From IMG/VR virus record IMGVR_UViG_3300027298_000004, positions 1-37,001 of that record: 37,001 nt of DNA. One strand, written 5' to 3'. The position numbers were made by a program, and so were the translations under genes. This stretch comes from a virus. Positions within the stretch are counted from its first letter, which is position 1. Each line of letters opens with the position of its first letter. The notes beneath the pieces are model-generated. The model was not told the DNA's origin and did no database searches. It was given only the letters and a program-made list of their open reading frames with translations. Of the stretch, positions 27,145-34,015 are shown piece after piece.

Positions 27145-27492
27145 TTAAGGCGTATTAATTATTTTATTTTGAATTAGCATCTCTATTAATTCCATCATAT
27201 CTTCCTTATAAAGAATGCAATATTCTTTCCCTCCTGGTGCTTTATGAAACACAATAGGAACATCTGTTGGTTTTATATCCATGTCGCTTAGGACTTTTTT
27301 ATACTGAGGATTTCTTTTGTAACATTTTGCCTGGACAGCAAAATCTCCAGTATTCATAAGGTCAATACCCTTATCATCTAACATTTTAGATCCATACCTA
27401 GTTGTTACACAATCTGTAAATCCTAACTTTTTAAAGTCTTTTACTAATTGTCTTTCGTAATTGTGCCCTTTATTTCTGTTTGTGTTTGCCAT
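27145..27492 (-). CDS. Holliday-junction-resolvase-like PD-(D/E)xK nuclease
   Basis: This protein has 115 residues from ATG 27492. The sequence shows a restriction-endonuclease-like core: E13 in N-Y-E-R, D44 in D-D-K-G-I-D-L, and the Q54-A-K56 motif, the layout of archaeal-type and phage Holliday-junction resolvases. Such enzymes cut branched DNA formed by replication or recombination. An earlier start at 27516 exists but adds a non-conserved hydrophobic segment and deepens the overlap with the upstream gene, so I prefer 27492. The gene lies with primase-helicase and SSB-like genes. A related role as a general endonuclease cannot be excluded. Confidence 0.75.
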   Translation of the reverse strand: MANTNRNKGHNYERQLVKDFKKLGFTDCVTTRYGSKMLDDKGIDLMNTGDFAVQAKCYKRNPQYKKVLSDMDIKPTDVPIVFHKAPGGKEYCILYKEDMMELIEMLIQNKIINTP

Positions 27493-27775
27493 ATACATTA
27501 AAATCTTTATAAACATAAACCGCTTTGCGTTTTACAAATGCTTTTATGTCTTCATATTTAACTGATTTATCAAAACCTCTTAGTAAAAGGTAATAATCCT
27601 TACCTAAACCATTTGGTCTAATAAAATACTCTTCTTTGTTTGGAACTATTTCTTCTAGTTTTGCAGGTCTCAGTAAGTCTACGCCTTTCTCAAAAGGTTT
27701 TTGCTTTCCTACCTTGCCTCCATACCTATTGTTTTCCCAAACTACCCTATATAATATTTGCTCATTCTTGACCAT
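27470..27775 (-). CDS. Hypothetical protein downstream of the primase-helicase
   Basis: This 101-residue protein starts at ATG 27775. The longer start at 27820 would overlap the primase-helicase by 59 nt, while 27775 overlaps it by 14 nt and gives the better N-terminus, M-V-K-N-E-Q-I-L-Y-R-V-V-W-E-N. It is basic and mixed alpha/beta, with a K-P-F-E-K-G-V-D-L segment and a lysine-rich end. No family is recognised. Overlaps with both flanking genes place it in the replication operon. Confidence 0.55.
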   Translation of the reverse strand: MVKNEQILYRVVWENNRYGGKVGKQKPFEKGVDLLRPAKLEEIVPNKEEYFIRPNGLGKDYYLLLRGFDKSVKYEDIKAFVKRKAVYVYKDFNVYGKHKQK

Positions 27776-29480
27776 TAAACTTTGCATACTGCCCGCCATG
27801 AGTTGTGTTGCTATACTCATTATAACAAGTTGTTTCTAAATTATACTTGAATTCCTGCATACCAGTCTTTCCAGTAAACCTCCATCGTACCTTCCAAACG
27901 TGCACTTCGACTAGTTCATTCTCAAAATCTCGGTACACAGTAATTCCATTATCTACTTTATTAAAGAAATGGGAAGACCCACTTACACTATACCCACTTG
28001 CAACCTCTACCTTACCATTCTCTTTCTTTAATTTTTGTGGGTGAGCAACTAATATCACTCCACAATCATAAGCCTCTTTAAATATTTTTATCTTAGATAA
28101 TTGTAATCCAGTATACTGATGCTCATTCATCCCTCTCTCAATCTTATGCTCAACAAATGCCCAGTTATCTATAATCAAGCAATTGATACCCATCTTTTTG
28201 ACCAACTCTTTTCCTTTGTTTAATATCCCCTCTACTGTAAGGTCATTGTCTTTTAAATTTATAAAGTAGAAATGCTTATTAATAAAATCAATTGCAGGAT
28301 CTAATTCTTCTGGCTGTAAATTTGTAGCAGAGCCTTTACCAAACTTTTTACCGCTATACTTTTCAATTAATTCAGCAACATGAACTTTAATTGGCTGTTT
28401 CTCAGCAGAAAATATTCCAAACTTCCATCCTTGTCTTGCCAACTCTACAATAACTTGATCTACAAAAGAAGATTTACCATGCCCTGGAACTCCAGTAACT
28501 AAAGTAAATTCACTTGGTCTCCATGACATCAATTTGTCAAACTCTTTATAACCTATCTCATCACCTTTTGGCATTCCATGGTTATACAGGTTGTGTATTT
28601 CTTTACGAGAATCTGATGCCTTACTTACGCCTTCTAGTGGAAAAGGCTTTGCATTATCTAAACATTTAACTAATTCAACACTTCCATGTTTAAGTAAGAC
28701 ATCGTTGGCATCCTTACATCCTTCTGGAAAGTTTACTAACCAGATCCTGTCTTTGCCAATTCTTCTCGATAATTCGTCTCTTAATTTAATTCCAGGGGCA
28801 TCATTGTCTAATGCCAAGTATATTTTTTCTTTGTTTTCAAACTCCTCTATGCTGTTGTCTAGATATGTAAGGTTTTGATTACCAGTAGATGCTCCATTAG
28901 GTACAGAGCAAGCAAACATTAATTTACCTTGCTGTAATCCTGCCTCATAAAAAGCCATAGCATCAAACTCCCCTTCTGTTATTATACACCAAGATGCAGG
29001 TTTAATTAAATCTAAACCATACATTATCATTTCAGAACCTTTATTAAGTTTAAAGTTTTTCTGTGAATCTCTAAACTTGATATTTATTCTTCTACCTTTT
29101 CTAATATAATTAAATTGGATAACTGGTTTTTCCATCTGTACTTGTGGCATATACTCTACGCCTTCAGTCACTCCGAAATACTCAATTGTGCTATCACTTA
29201 TCCCTCTGTCTTTGAAGAATTTTAGAACCTTATCAGATAGTGGGGATGCTCTTTGAACAGGCATCTCATATTCAGTTTTATATTCTGCTACGGATCCATT
29301 ATCTCCACAGTGGTGGCAATAATAAGTACCAGTTTCAACCCAAACTCTTAGGCATTTTTCATTCCTATTCTTCTTCCTAGTATGAGAACACTTAGGACAT
29401 TTGGTTTTTTGGGGGTCGTTCCCTCCATTAGACTTGACTTCAATGCCAAGTGCTTGCAGTTTTGATAAGTTATCTGTCAT
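27762..29480 (-). CDS. T7 gp4-like primase-helicase (Twinkle-like)
   Basis: This 572-residue replicative enzyme has three recognisable parts. A zinc ribbon uses C28, C31, C55 and C58 to recognise template for priming. A TOPRIM primase domain shows E170/D173 in C-I-I-T-E-G-E-F-D and the D225-N-D227 pair. A RecA/DnaB-type helicase domain has a Walker A G-V-P-G-H-G-K-S (330-337) and Walker B-like I-N-C-L-I-I-D-N-W, with V-I-L-V-A-H-P-Q later. The length matches T7 gp4. It unwinds the fork and lays down primers for lagging-strand synthesis. The start overlaps the upstream replication protein by ATGA (29477-29480). The matching DNA polymerase is not in the window. Confidence 0.92.
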   Translation of the reverse strand: MTDNLSKLQALGIEVKSNGGNDPQKTKCPKCSHTRKKNRNEKCLRVWVETGTYYCHHCGDNGSVAEYKTEYEMPVQRASPLSDKVLKFFKDRGISDSTIEYFGVTEGVEYMPQVQMEKPVIQFNYIRKGRRINIKFRDSQKNFKLNKGSEMIMYGLDLIKPASWCIITEGEFDAMAFYEAGLQQGKLMFACSVPNGASTGNQNLTYLDNSIEEFENKEKIYLALDNDAPGIKLRDELSRRIGKDRIWLVNFPEGCKDANDVLLKHGSVELVKCLDNAKPFPLEGVSKASDSRKEIHNLYNHGMPKGDEIGYKEFDKLMSWRPSEFTLVTGVPGHGKSSFVDQVIVELARQGWKFGIFSAEKQPIKVHVAELIEKYSGKKFGKGSATNLQPEELDPAIDFINKHFYFINLKDNDLTVEGILNKGKELVKKMGINCLIIDNWAFVEHKIERGMNEHQYTGLQLSKIKIFKEAYDCGVILVAHPQKLKKENGKVEVASGYSVSGSSHFFNKVDNGITVYRDFENELVEVHVWKVRWRFTGKTGMQEFKYNLETTCYNEYSNTTHGGQYAKFNGQE

Positions 29481-30091
29481 ATTATTGCTACTCTCTTTCT
29501 ATTGGGGGTGACCTGGTTAGTAGTCTCCCACTCTTTATATTGTATGAGATATTTCTCAACGAATTTATTACCGAAGATTACCTCTGGTGTAACAGAAGAT
29601 TGATACTTTTCACTCCATTGCTCCTTACAGTAATCAAACACTTTTACCATTATTGAACCAGTAATTGGCTTACCATCAAACTTTTTAGCCAAAATACTTT
29701 TAAATCTTTTCTCGTATGTTCGTGCTTGGTAATTCTTCTTATATCTTTTATTTATATATTCTATCACATCTTTACATACAGTTTGATATTCAAGTGAAAT
29801 TACTTGATCTGTTTCTGCAACAGCAATCCTAAACCACAAAGGTGTGGTTCTGTATTTCGGATGTGCCTTTGTTCCTATATTGTCTATTAAACCTTTTTCT
29901 CCTAACTCCGAAATATATCTACTCATAGTTCTGGATGAGGTGTTTAACTCAATACTTAAATCTGATAAGGTTTTATCACAATAATTATCTTGTGATGTAT
30001 ACTTATAAATTAAATCACATAACATATACGACAATGGAGATAAATCGTGTTTGCGTAAGACTTCATATATTACAGTTGTGCTTCTTATCAT
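29477..30091 (-). CDS. Replication-initiation-type protein with winged helix and Phg_2220_C-like domain
   Basis: This 204-residue protein has an N-terminal winged-helix region, residues 1-75 (T-L-S-D-L-S-I-E-L-N-T-S-S-R-T-M-S-R-Y), the classic DNA-binding layout. The C-terminal half, residues 105-190, fits the conserved phage C-terminal domain (Phg_2220_C) found in phage replication proteins: Y-I-N-K-R-Y-K-K-N-Y near 112, then F-D-Y-C-K-E-Q-W, and a closing P-E-V-I-F-G-N-K-F-V-E-K-Y-L. It probably binds the origin and loads the primase-helicase encoded next, which it overlaps by 4 nt. Where the origin lies cannot be seen; in relatives it is often inside or near this gene. Confidence 0.8.
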   Translation of the reverse strand: MIRSTTVIYEVLRKHDLSPLSYMLCDLIYKYTSQDNYCDKTLSDLSIELNTSSRTMSRYISELGEKGLIDNIGTKAHPKYRTTPLWFRIAVAETDQVISLEYQTVCKDVIEYINKRYKKNYQARTYEKRFKSILAKKFDGKPITGSIMVKVFDYCKEQWSEKYQSSVTPEVIFGNKFVEKYLIQYKEWETTNQVTPNRKRVAII

Positions 30092-30348
30092 TTTAACAAT
30101 AATTTATGATACCAGAGTTCTCTTTTCTTTTTATTCCTGTGCGACTCTAACCTACAATCCAGTTCTACAATTTGCCCTACCTTATATCCTTTTGCTTTAT
30201 CTATTGAATCATCCCATGCATGGATTGCTAAGTAGGAGTTGTCTAGGGTTTCTATGATGACTATTTTGAATTGGTGATCTCCTTTTTCGCCACTTACCTC
30301 CTGGTCTTCTCCAATATGTCTAATCTTTCCGTTTACTTTTATGTTCAT
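30088..30348 (-). CDS. Small OB-fold-like protein
   Basis: This 86-residue protein is beta-rich: V-N-G-K-I-R-H-I-G, H-Q-F-K-I-V-I-I-E, A-I-H-A-W-D, V-G-Q-I-V-E-L-D-C-R-L and E-L-W-Y-H-K-L. The spacing of strands and the W/R/Y pattern look like a single OB fold of the DUF3127/SSB class without the acidic tail. It probably binds single-stranded DNA or a partner. It overlaps both neighbours by ATGA, so it is part of the replication operon. The call is by pattern and remains tentative. Confidence 0.62.
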   Translation of the reverse strand: MNIKVNGKIRHIGEDQEVSGEKGDHQFKIVIIETLDNSYLAIHAWDDSIDKAKGYKVGQIVELDCRLESHRNKKKRELWYHKLLLK

Positions 30349-30710
30349 TTGATGTGTTCTTTTATAATTTCAGCAAGCGACACCGCTTTACCATGCCTAT
30401 TTTTTATGTAGTTCATTACTAAACTAGTCTTGGTATGAAATCCTTTTGCAGTAACCCTGGGGTCTTTTGTGTTATAAAACTCATCCATTATAGAAAGAAA
30501 CTTTCCTTCCATAAATTCTATGTTACTGATATCTTCAGATAAAAAATCTGCTATATCCTCTTTAGAATGCCCATACATCAATGCTATGCCAGTAAATATG
30601 CAAACACCAAAATAAGAGTTTCCTTCTATCACTTGATTTACCTCAAGCGTGTGTGGGTTTTTCACAGCCAAGTTTGCCAGAATTCCCTTTTTTATGTTTT
30701 CTAATTCCAT
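30345..30710 (-). CDS. Hypothetical helical protein, possibly DnaA-domain-IV-like
   Basis: This 121-residue protein is all-helical. The middle, Y-F-G-V-C-I-F-T-G-I-A-L-M-Y-G-H-S-K-E-D (about residues 33-52), followed by I-A-D-F-L-S-E-D, resembles the helices that lead into the DNA-binding helix-turn-helix of DnaA domain IV, but the R-x-H-S/T-T-V signature is absent. The C-terminal end is basic (Y-I-K-N-R-H-G-K-A). The gene lies between YqaJ exonuclease and an OB-fold protein. Treat as unknown, with a DNA-binding role as one possibility. Confidence 0.5.
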   Translation of the reverse strand: MELENIKKGILANLAVKNPHTLEVNQVIEGNSYFGVCIFTGIALMYGHSKEDIADFLSEDISNIEFMEGKFLSIMDEFYNTKDPRVTAKGFHTKTSLVMNYIKNRHGKAVSLAEIIKEHIK

Positions 30711-30713
30711 GTT

Positions 30714-31736
30714 TTAAAATTTAGGTTTTTCAATATCCTTATATCTTACATTGAAGGTTTTTCCCCAAATAATCTTCCCTTTCTCACCAAAATCTACCTC
30801 TTGTGCCCCTCTATGAATCATCATTTGCTTGATAAGTTGCTGAGTAAGATTTTTATTTGCTTTTGCCTCTTTCTCATTTTCCCTGTGTACGATATATGCT
30901 TTTGTTAAATCTTCCAGATCATCATTACCATTAATCTTTACTCTATCAACCATTGCTTTATGTTTCTCTGAAAGAAACTGGTCAAGATCAATTTTATATT
31001 CTTCTTCTACAGAAGGCTCTAAGTGAGATACCAATCTGTATACCTCGTTATTGTTCATTGCATCTCCTTCGAGTTCTATGGTTTGCCTTGCCTCTTGAAC
31101 ACTATTGTAGAACCTTTCTCCTTCCTCTATAATTGTTTCTTGAATGTTTGGGTTTGCCTCGATTGTAAAAACATCCATATGTCTTCCATCTTTTAAAAAA
31201 GCAAACTGACCATATGCATATTCAAGAACAAGCATATATAATTGTATTTGTGCTATATAGTATGGAGGAATTCCTCCTTCCCATTTATCTGCATTGTATC
31301 CAGAAATAGTTTTAATTTCTAAAATACCTCTTCCCTCCATCTCATCGTGCTGTACTATTTGTCTGTCTATGTTAGCAAACAAAAAAGGATATTTAGGATT
31401 AATAAATATAGAATTCCTTCTTATTGATTTTCTTAATTTGTTTTTAGACTGGTAGTTGTTTATCATTTCAACAGGATCTCCAGTCCAATATTGCCATAGG
31501 TCAGCAACATAATCTTCAAGTAGCCTACCATGAAACATGACTTCATTGTCTATGTTCTTAATATTTGCAGTTCCTACTGATTGATTCCATCTGGTGATTT
31601 TAGATGTCCAGGGGTTTAACCCTAATAGTGTTGAGGCATCTGATCCTCCCACCATACCTTTATAGACTAAGGATTTTCTTAATTCTACCCACTCTTCGTA
31701 GGTTAGGTTTGCTGTTGGTATTCTTTTTAATTTCAT
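30714..31736 (-). CDS. YqaJ-type viral recombinase / 5'-3' exonuclease
   Basis: This 340-residue protein shows the YqaJ family core. G-G-S-D-A-S-T-L-L-G-L-N-P-W (residues 30-43) is followed by G-R-L-L-E with E74, then A-N-I-D-R with D124, the E140-I-K142 pair, and Q163-x-Q165 in I-A-Q-I-Q-L-Y-M. This is a PD-(D/E)xK nuclease site like that of lambda exonuclease. It would resect double-stranded ends so that a partner annealing protein can pair the strands. The partner is probably the upstream 178-residue protein. The 88-nt gap before it contains a long hairpin (31747-31814) that may control its expression. Confidence 0.88.
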   Translation of the reverse strand: MKLKRIPTANLTYEEWVELRKSLVYKGMVGGSDASTLLGLNPWTSKITRWNQSVGTANIKNIDNEVMFHGRLLEDYVADLWQYWTGDPVEMINNYQSKNKLRKSIRRNSIFINPKYPFLFANIDRQIVQHDEMEGRGILEIKTISGYNADKWEGGIPPYYIAQIQLYMLVLEYAYGQFAFLKDGRHMDVFTIEANPNIQETIIEEGERFYNSVQEARQTIELEGDAMNNNEVYRLVSHLEPSVEEEYKIDLDQFLSEKHKAMVDRVKINGNDDLEDLTKAYIVHRENEKEAKANKNLTQQLIKQMMIHRGAQEVDFGEKGKIIWGKTFNVRYKDIEKPKF

Positions 31737-31746
31737 AATTAGTTTT

Positions 31747-31814
31747 AAAAAAAGGGGAGGCTATCAATTACACTCTTGGGTGTTTTTGATTTGTTGTTGG
31801 CTTGTACCTCCCCT
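31747..31814 (-). terminator. Terminator-like or regulatory hairpin in the leader of the exonuclease gene
   Basis: On the leftward strand an eight-base arm AGGGGAGG (31814-31807) pairs perfectly with CCTCCCCT (31760-31753), and the second arm runs straight into seven T. The 46-nt loop holds a smaller hairpin with ACAC/GTGT arms at 31770-31783. A GC-rich stem plus T-run is a rho-independent terminator layout, but the long structured loop is unusual. It could reduce or regulate read-through into the exonuclease gene. It ends 10 nt before that gene's start. Confidence 0.5.
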
Positions 31815-31824
31815 ATGGGTTTAT

Positions 31825-32361
31825 TTACTTACTCGCTTTGCTGACTGCTTTCTGTGACTTCTTCGAGTTTATAGTCTTTCTTAATAGATCAATTTGTTCT
31901 TTTGTTAATTGATTCTTATAAGATGAAAGTTTTTTCTCTACATACACATAGTCTGTATCAATATGCTTTAGCATATCTTCAAACAATTTGTTTCCAGATT
32001 CTACTTGTACTTGCTCTAATTCTTTCGCCTCATACTCATCCATGATAGTATCTTCTCCTCCATCTGCTATACCAAAAATAAACAGTGCTCTATTCAAAGC
32101 ACCAGACTGGCATTTTTGAGATGCAAAAGGTTCGTTTGCTCTTTTATGAGCAATTCCATCTGCGACAACAATATGTTCTGAATTTAAAACTGAACCCCTC
32201 ATCATAATTGTACTTTCGTTCAATTCGACAATCTCAGTTTGTGTGTAGAATCCTTCGGTTCTGTAGTAGTCATTAAAATAACTTAATCTCTCAGTCCAAG
32301 GTACTATTTCTTTTCCTCCTCCAATTCTAGTTTTCTTTAGTTTCCTTTTTAGTTTCCCCAT
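31825..32361 (-). CDS. Putative single-strand annealing protein (Rad52/Erf-like)
   Basis: This 178-residue protein has a central stretch with V-A-D-G-I-A-H-K-R-A-N-E-P and then Q-K-C-Q-S-G-A-L-N-R-A-L-F-I-F-G-I-A-D-G-G (about residues 60-100). The 'aT/aDG.A.E ... AL.RAL..FGI' pattern is that of Erf/Rad52-type annealing proteins. The N-terminus is basic; the C-terminal part is helical and Lys/Glu-rich. It would bind single strands left by the exonuclease encoded downstream and anneal them, as Redbeta does with lambda exonuclease. The fold is inferred from pattern and the exonuclease neighbour. It overlaps the preceding gene by 35 nt. Confidence 0.6.
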   Translation of the reverse strand: MGKLKRKLKKTRIGGGKEIVPWTERLSYFNDYYRTEGFYTQTEIVELNESTIMMRGSVLNSEHIVVADGIAHKRANEPFASQKCQSGALNRALFIFGIADGGEDTIMDEYEAKELEQVQVESGNKLFEDMLKHIDTDYVYVEKKLSSYKNQLTKEQIDLLRKTINSKKSQKAVSKASK

Positions 32362-32575
32362 GATTATTTTTTATTAAGTTGGTTAAATAAATATTTACTA
32401 TAAAATACTTTCTTGTGTGAAACAAGATTGATTCCCAGTCGAAAATCCATTCCTTAATTCTCCTCTTCATACATAACTCTTCAAAGTTATCTAAGAGGTA
32501 TAGTTTGAAATCTCTAAGAGAAAAACGCTTCCGATCATGAATAATCTCTCTATTTTCGTAGTCGAATCTGACCAT
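32327..32575 (-). CDS. Hypothetical protein, first gene after the candidate promoter
   Basis: This 82-residue protein is basic and aromatic-rich, with F-S-L-R-D-F-K-L-Y-L-L-D-N-F-E-E-L near residues 18-34 and W-I-F-D-W-E at 43-48. No family is recognised. It is the first gene of the leftward replication operon, with a leader of about 40 nt from the candidate promoter at 32624-32653. It overlaps the annealing-protein gene by 35 nt, a hint at coupled translation. Confidence 0.55.
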   Translation of the reverse strand: MVRFDYENREIIHDRKRFSLRDFKLYLLDNFEELCMKRRIKEWIFDWESILFHTRKYFIVNIYLTNLIKNNHGETKKETKEN

Positions 32576-32623
32576 GTAATAATGTTATTTATCATGTCGT
32601 GGTGTTGTGGTGTAAAGGTAAAA

Positions 32624-32653
32624 ATAAATTACACTTATTAACGATTGTTCAAA
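32624..32653 (-). promoter_or_regulatory. Candidate Bacteroidota-type promoter, replication operon
   Basis: Reading leftwards, TTTG at 32653-32650 is followed by an 18-nt spacer and TAATTTAT at 32631-32624. This fits the Bacteroidota vegetative form (TTG around -33, TAnnTTTG around -7) with two differences in the second box. It lies 49 nt ahead of the start at 32575 and directly downstream of the integrase gene end, so it would restart transcription for the replication genes. No experimental support is available here. Confidence 0.4.
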
Positions 32654-32680
32654 AAATAATGTTAAATAGTTATTAACATT
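32650..32680 (-). terminator. Candidate terminator at the end of the integrase gene
   Basis: An inverted repeat AATGTTAA (32658-32665) / TTAACATT (32673-32680), arms 8 bp and loop 7 nt, overlaps the last codons of the integrase. On the leftward strand it is followed by ATTTTTTG. The stem is A/T-rich, so it may be weak. It shares its T-run with the -33 element of the promoter just downstream. Confidence 0.4.
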
Positions 32681-33639
32681 TCGTTGGTTAACAGGTTTGC
32701 CATTTCCTTCTGTTTCTGGATACTGCTTTTGTTGGTGAATTTCACATATCTGTAGAAAGCCTCAGACCCATTCGCATGACCACTTATTTCTCTTACTTCC
32801 ATTTCAGTCAATCCTTTACTTAAATAATATGTGATTGCACTACTCCTTAATTTATGTGGTGTATATAATTCCCAGAGTTTGTTTGTGCATTTTTTGGGGT
32901 TGCCTTCATAATCATATAAGTAGGTTACTTTGTCAATACAGAAAGCCTGGTATTGTTGTAATAATTTTTTTAGATTTCTTCTGAATGTAACTATATCTAA
33001 TTTCCATTTAGTCTTTACAATAAAGTCTTTTACATCCTGTGGAAGATAGAAATTACTTATCGATCCAGTTCCTTTTTTTGTAATGATAGTGACAGAATCA
33101 CTATTTGTATCACATTCAAACCCTACCAGATCACTAATTCTCATGCAAGAGTATAACATAAGCCTTGTATAATACCATGTTGTATGTAGAGACTTGTCAA
33201 TTGGCATTGCTGTATGTATTAGTTCTACTTCTTCTGGAGTCATTGCGATTACTTCTGTCTTCACCTCCTTAACTGATTGTAATTTAGGAAACCAGTATCC
33301 GTACTCTTCCTCTCCCTTTTTAAGTGTTGCTCTTATTGTTTTAAGATGAGATTTTCTGGTGTTAGGATGTTTAAAGTCCTCAGTTAATAGGTTAAGGTAT
33401 TTGTTTACCTTCCCTTGTAGAGACTTCTTTACTCTGATTCTACTTCTTCTTTCTACTACTGCATTCAAATCTAAATTCTCAATATTAAAATTATACTTAT
33501 ATCTTTTCATGGTATTGTATACACCTTTATAAGATTTAATTGTTGAGTAGTTTAGTTTCTTTCCGTTGTGAAGAATCTCTCCACTTTCTAATTTATTTAT
33601 AATGTCCTTTAATAAAGAGACAAAGGTATGTTCTTTCAT
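32662..33639 (-). CDS. int: Tyrosine recombinase / phage integrase
   Basis: This 325-residue protein has an N-terminal SAM-like helical domain (residues 30-115) and a C-terminal catalytic domain (130-310). The catalytic set is visible: R167 (S-C-M-R-I-S-D-L), K188/K189 (T-K-K-G), H262 and R265 in P-H-K-L-R, H288 in S-G-H-A-N-G, and the nucleophile, probably Y298 in F-Y-R-Y-V-K-F; Y296 is the alternative. These enzymes recombine attP with attB to insert the phage into the host chromosome. The region just upstream (33640-33768) contains a candidate attP. No excisionase is evident, although the small basic gene at 33769-33993 is a possible candidate. The gene ends in a terminator-like inverted repeat. 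Confidence 0.92.
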   Translation of the reverse strand: MKEHTFVSLLKDIINKLESGEILHNGKKLNYSTIKSYKGVYNTMKRYKYNFNIENLDLNAVVERRSRIRVKKSLQGKVNKYLNLLTEDFKHPNTRKSHLKTIRATLKKGEEEYGYWFPKLQSVKEVKTEVIAMTPEEVELIHTAMPIDKSLHTTWYYTRLMLYSCMRISDLVGFECDTNSDSVTIITKKGTGSISNFYLPQDVKDFIVKTKWKLDIVTFRRNLKKLLQQYQAFCIDKVTYLYDYEGNPKKCTNKLWELYTPHKLRSSAITYYLSKGLTEMEVREISGHANGSEAFYRYVKFTNKSSIQKQKEMANLLTNEMLITI

Positions 33640-33682
33640 GTTTATGAATTAATAGGGTTAAACAGGTAGGTTGGATATATGA

Positions 33683-33753
33683 GATTGTAAAAGCCTCTCC
33701 ATTGACTGGAAAGGCACATTGTTGTAGTCCCTAGGGGAATCGATTTACAATCG
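33683..33753. other. Candidate attP: nested palindromes with an anticodon-arm-like core
   Basis: This 71-nt element fills most of the non-coding gap between the integrase start and the small gene at 33769. It holds GATTGTAAA (33683-33691) and its inverted copy TTTACAATC (33744-33752); a hairpin with arms 33693-33701 and 33707-33715 (eight pairs, one mismatch, 5-nt loop); a CCCTAGGG palindrome (33729-33736); and CGATTTACAATCG (33741-33753), a perfect 5-bp inverted repeat around TAC. Read on the leftward strand the last part resembles a tRNA-Tyr (GTA) anticodon arm; read rightwards it resembles a tRNA-Val (TAC) arm. Position next to the integrase and this symmetry fit a recombination core site. 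It is not a complete tRNA gene. Confidence 0.45.
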
Positions 33754-33768
33754 TTCAATTTATCAAAA

Positions 33769-33993
33769 TTACCTAGCAATAATATCATCAATTTCTTGTG
33801 CTAAATTCGAGTAGTATTCTATAATCCTTGATGATTCTTGAAACATTAACTGAGTCTTCCCAGTTTTCTTTTGGTTCAATCTACTCTTTCTTGTTTTAGA
33901 CCCATATACATATTCGCATACATCGGTAGAGGTTATTCCTTTTATGTTTAGGAGTTCTCTGGCTTTCTTCTTATATATTAATTGAGATTTCAT
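33769..33993 (-). CDS. Small basic protein, possible helix-turn-helix regulator or excisionase
   Basis: This 74-residue protein is rich in Lys/Arg in its middle (K-T-R-K-S-R-L-N-Q-K-K-T-G-K) and has a helix-turn-helix-like start: A-R-E-L-L-N-I-K-G-I-T-S-T-D-V-C-E-Y-V-Y-G spans residues 11-31. It lies directly upstream of the candidate attP and the integrase gene, in the same direction. That is where excisionase (directionality factor) or repressor genes commonly sit. No motif separates these options; the DNA-binding call is by pattern and position. Confidence 0.55.
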   Translation of the reverse strand: MKSQLIYKKKARELLNIKGITSTDVCEYVYGSKTRKSRLNQKKTGKTQLMFQESSRIIEYYSNLAQEIDDIIAR

Positions 33994-34015
33994 TATTTAG
34001 TTGGTTGGGTTTTAG

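Noticed and set aside
33683-33753. Complete tRNA gene in the integrase leader
   Set aside because: Only an anticodon-arm-like piece is present. There is no T-arm with a TTCGA-type loop and no pairing acceptor and D arms at the right distances.
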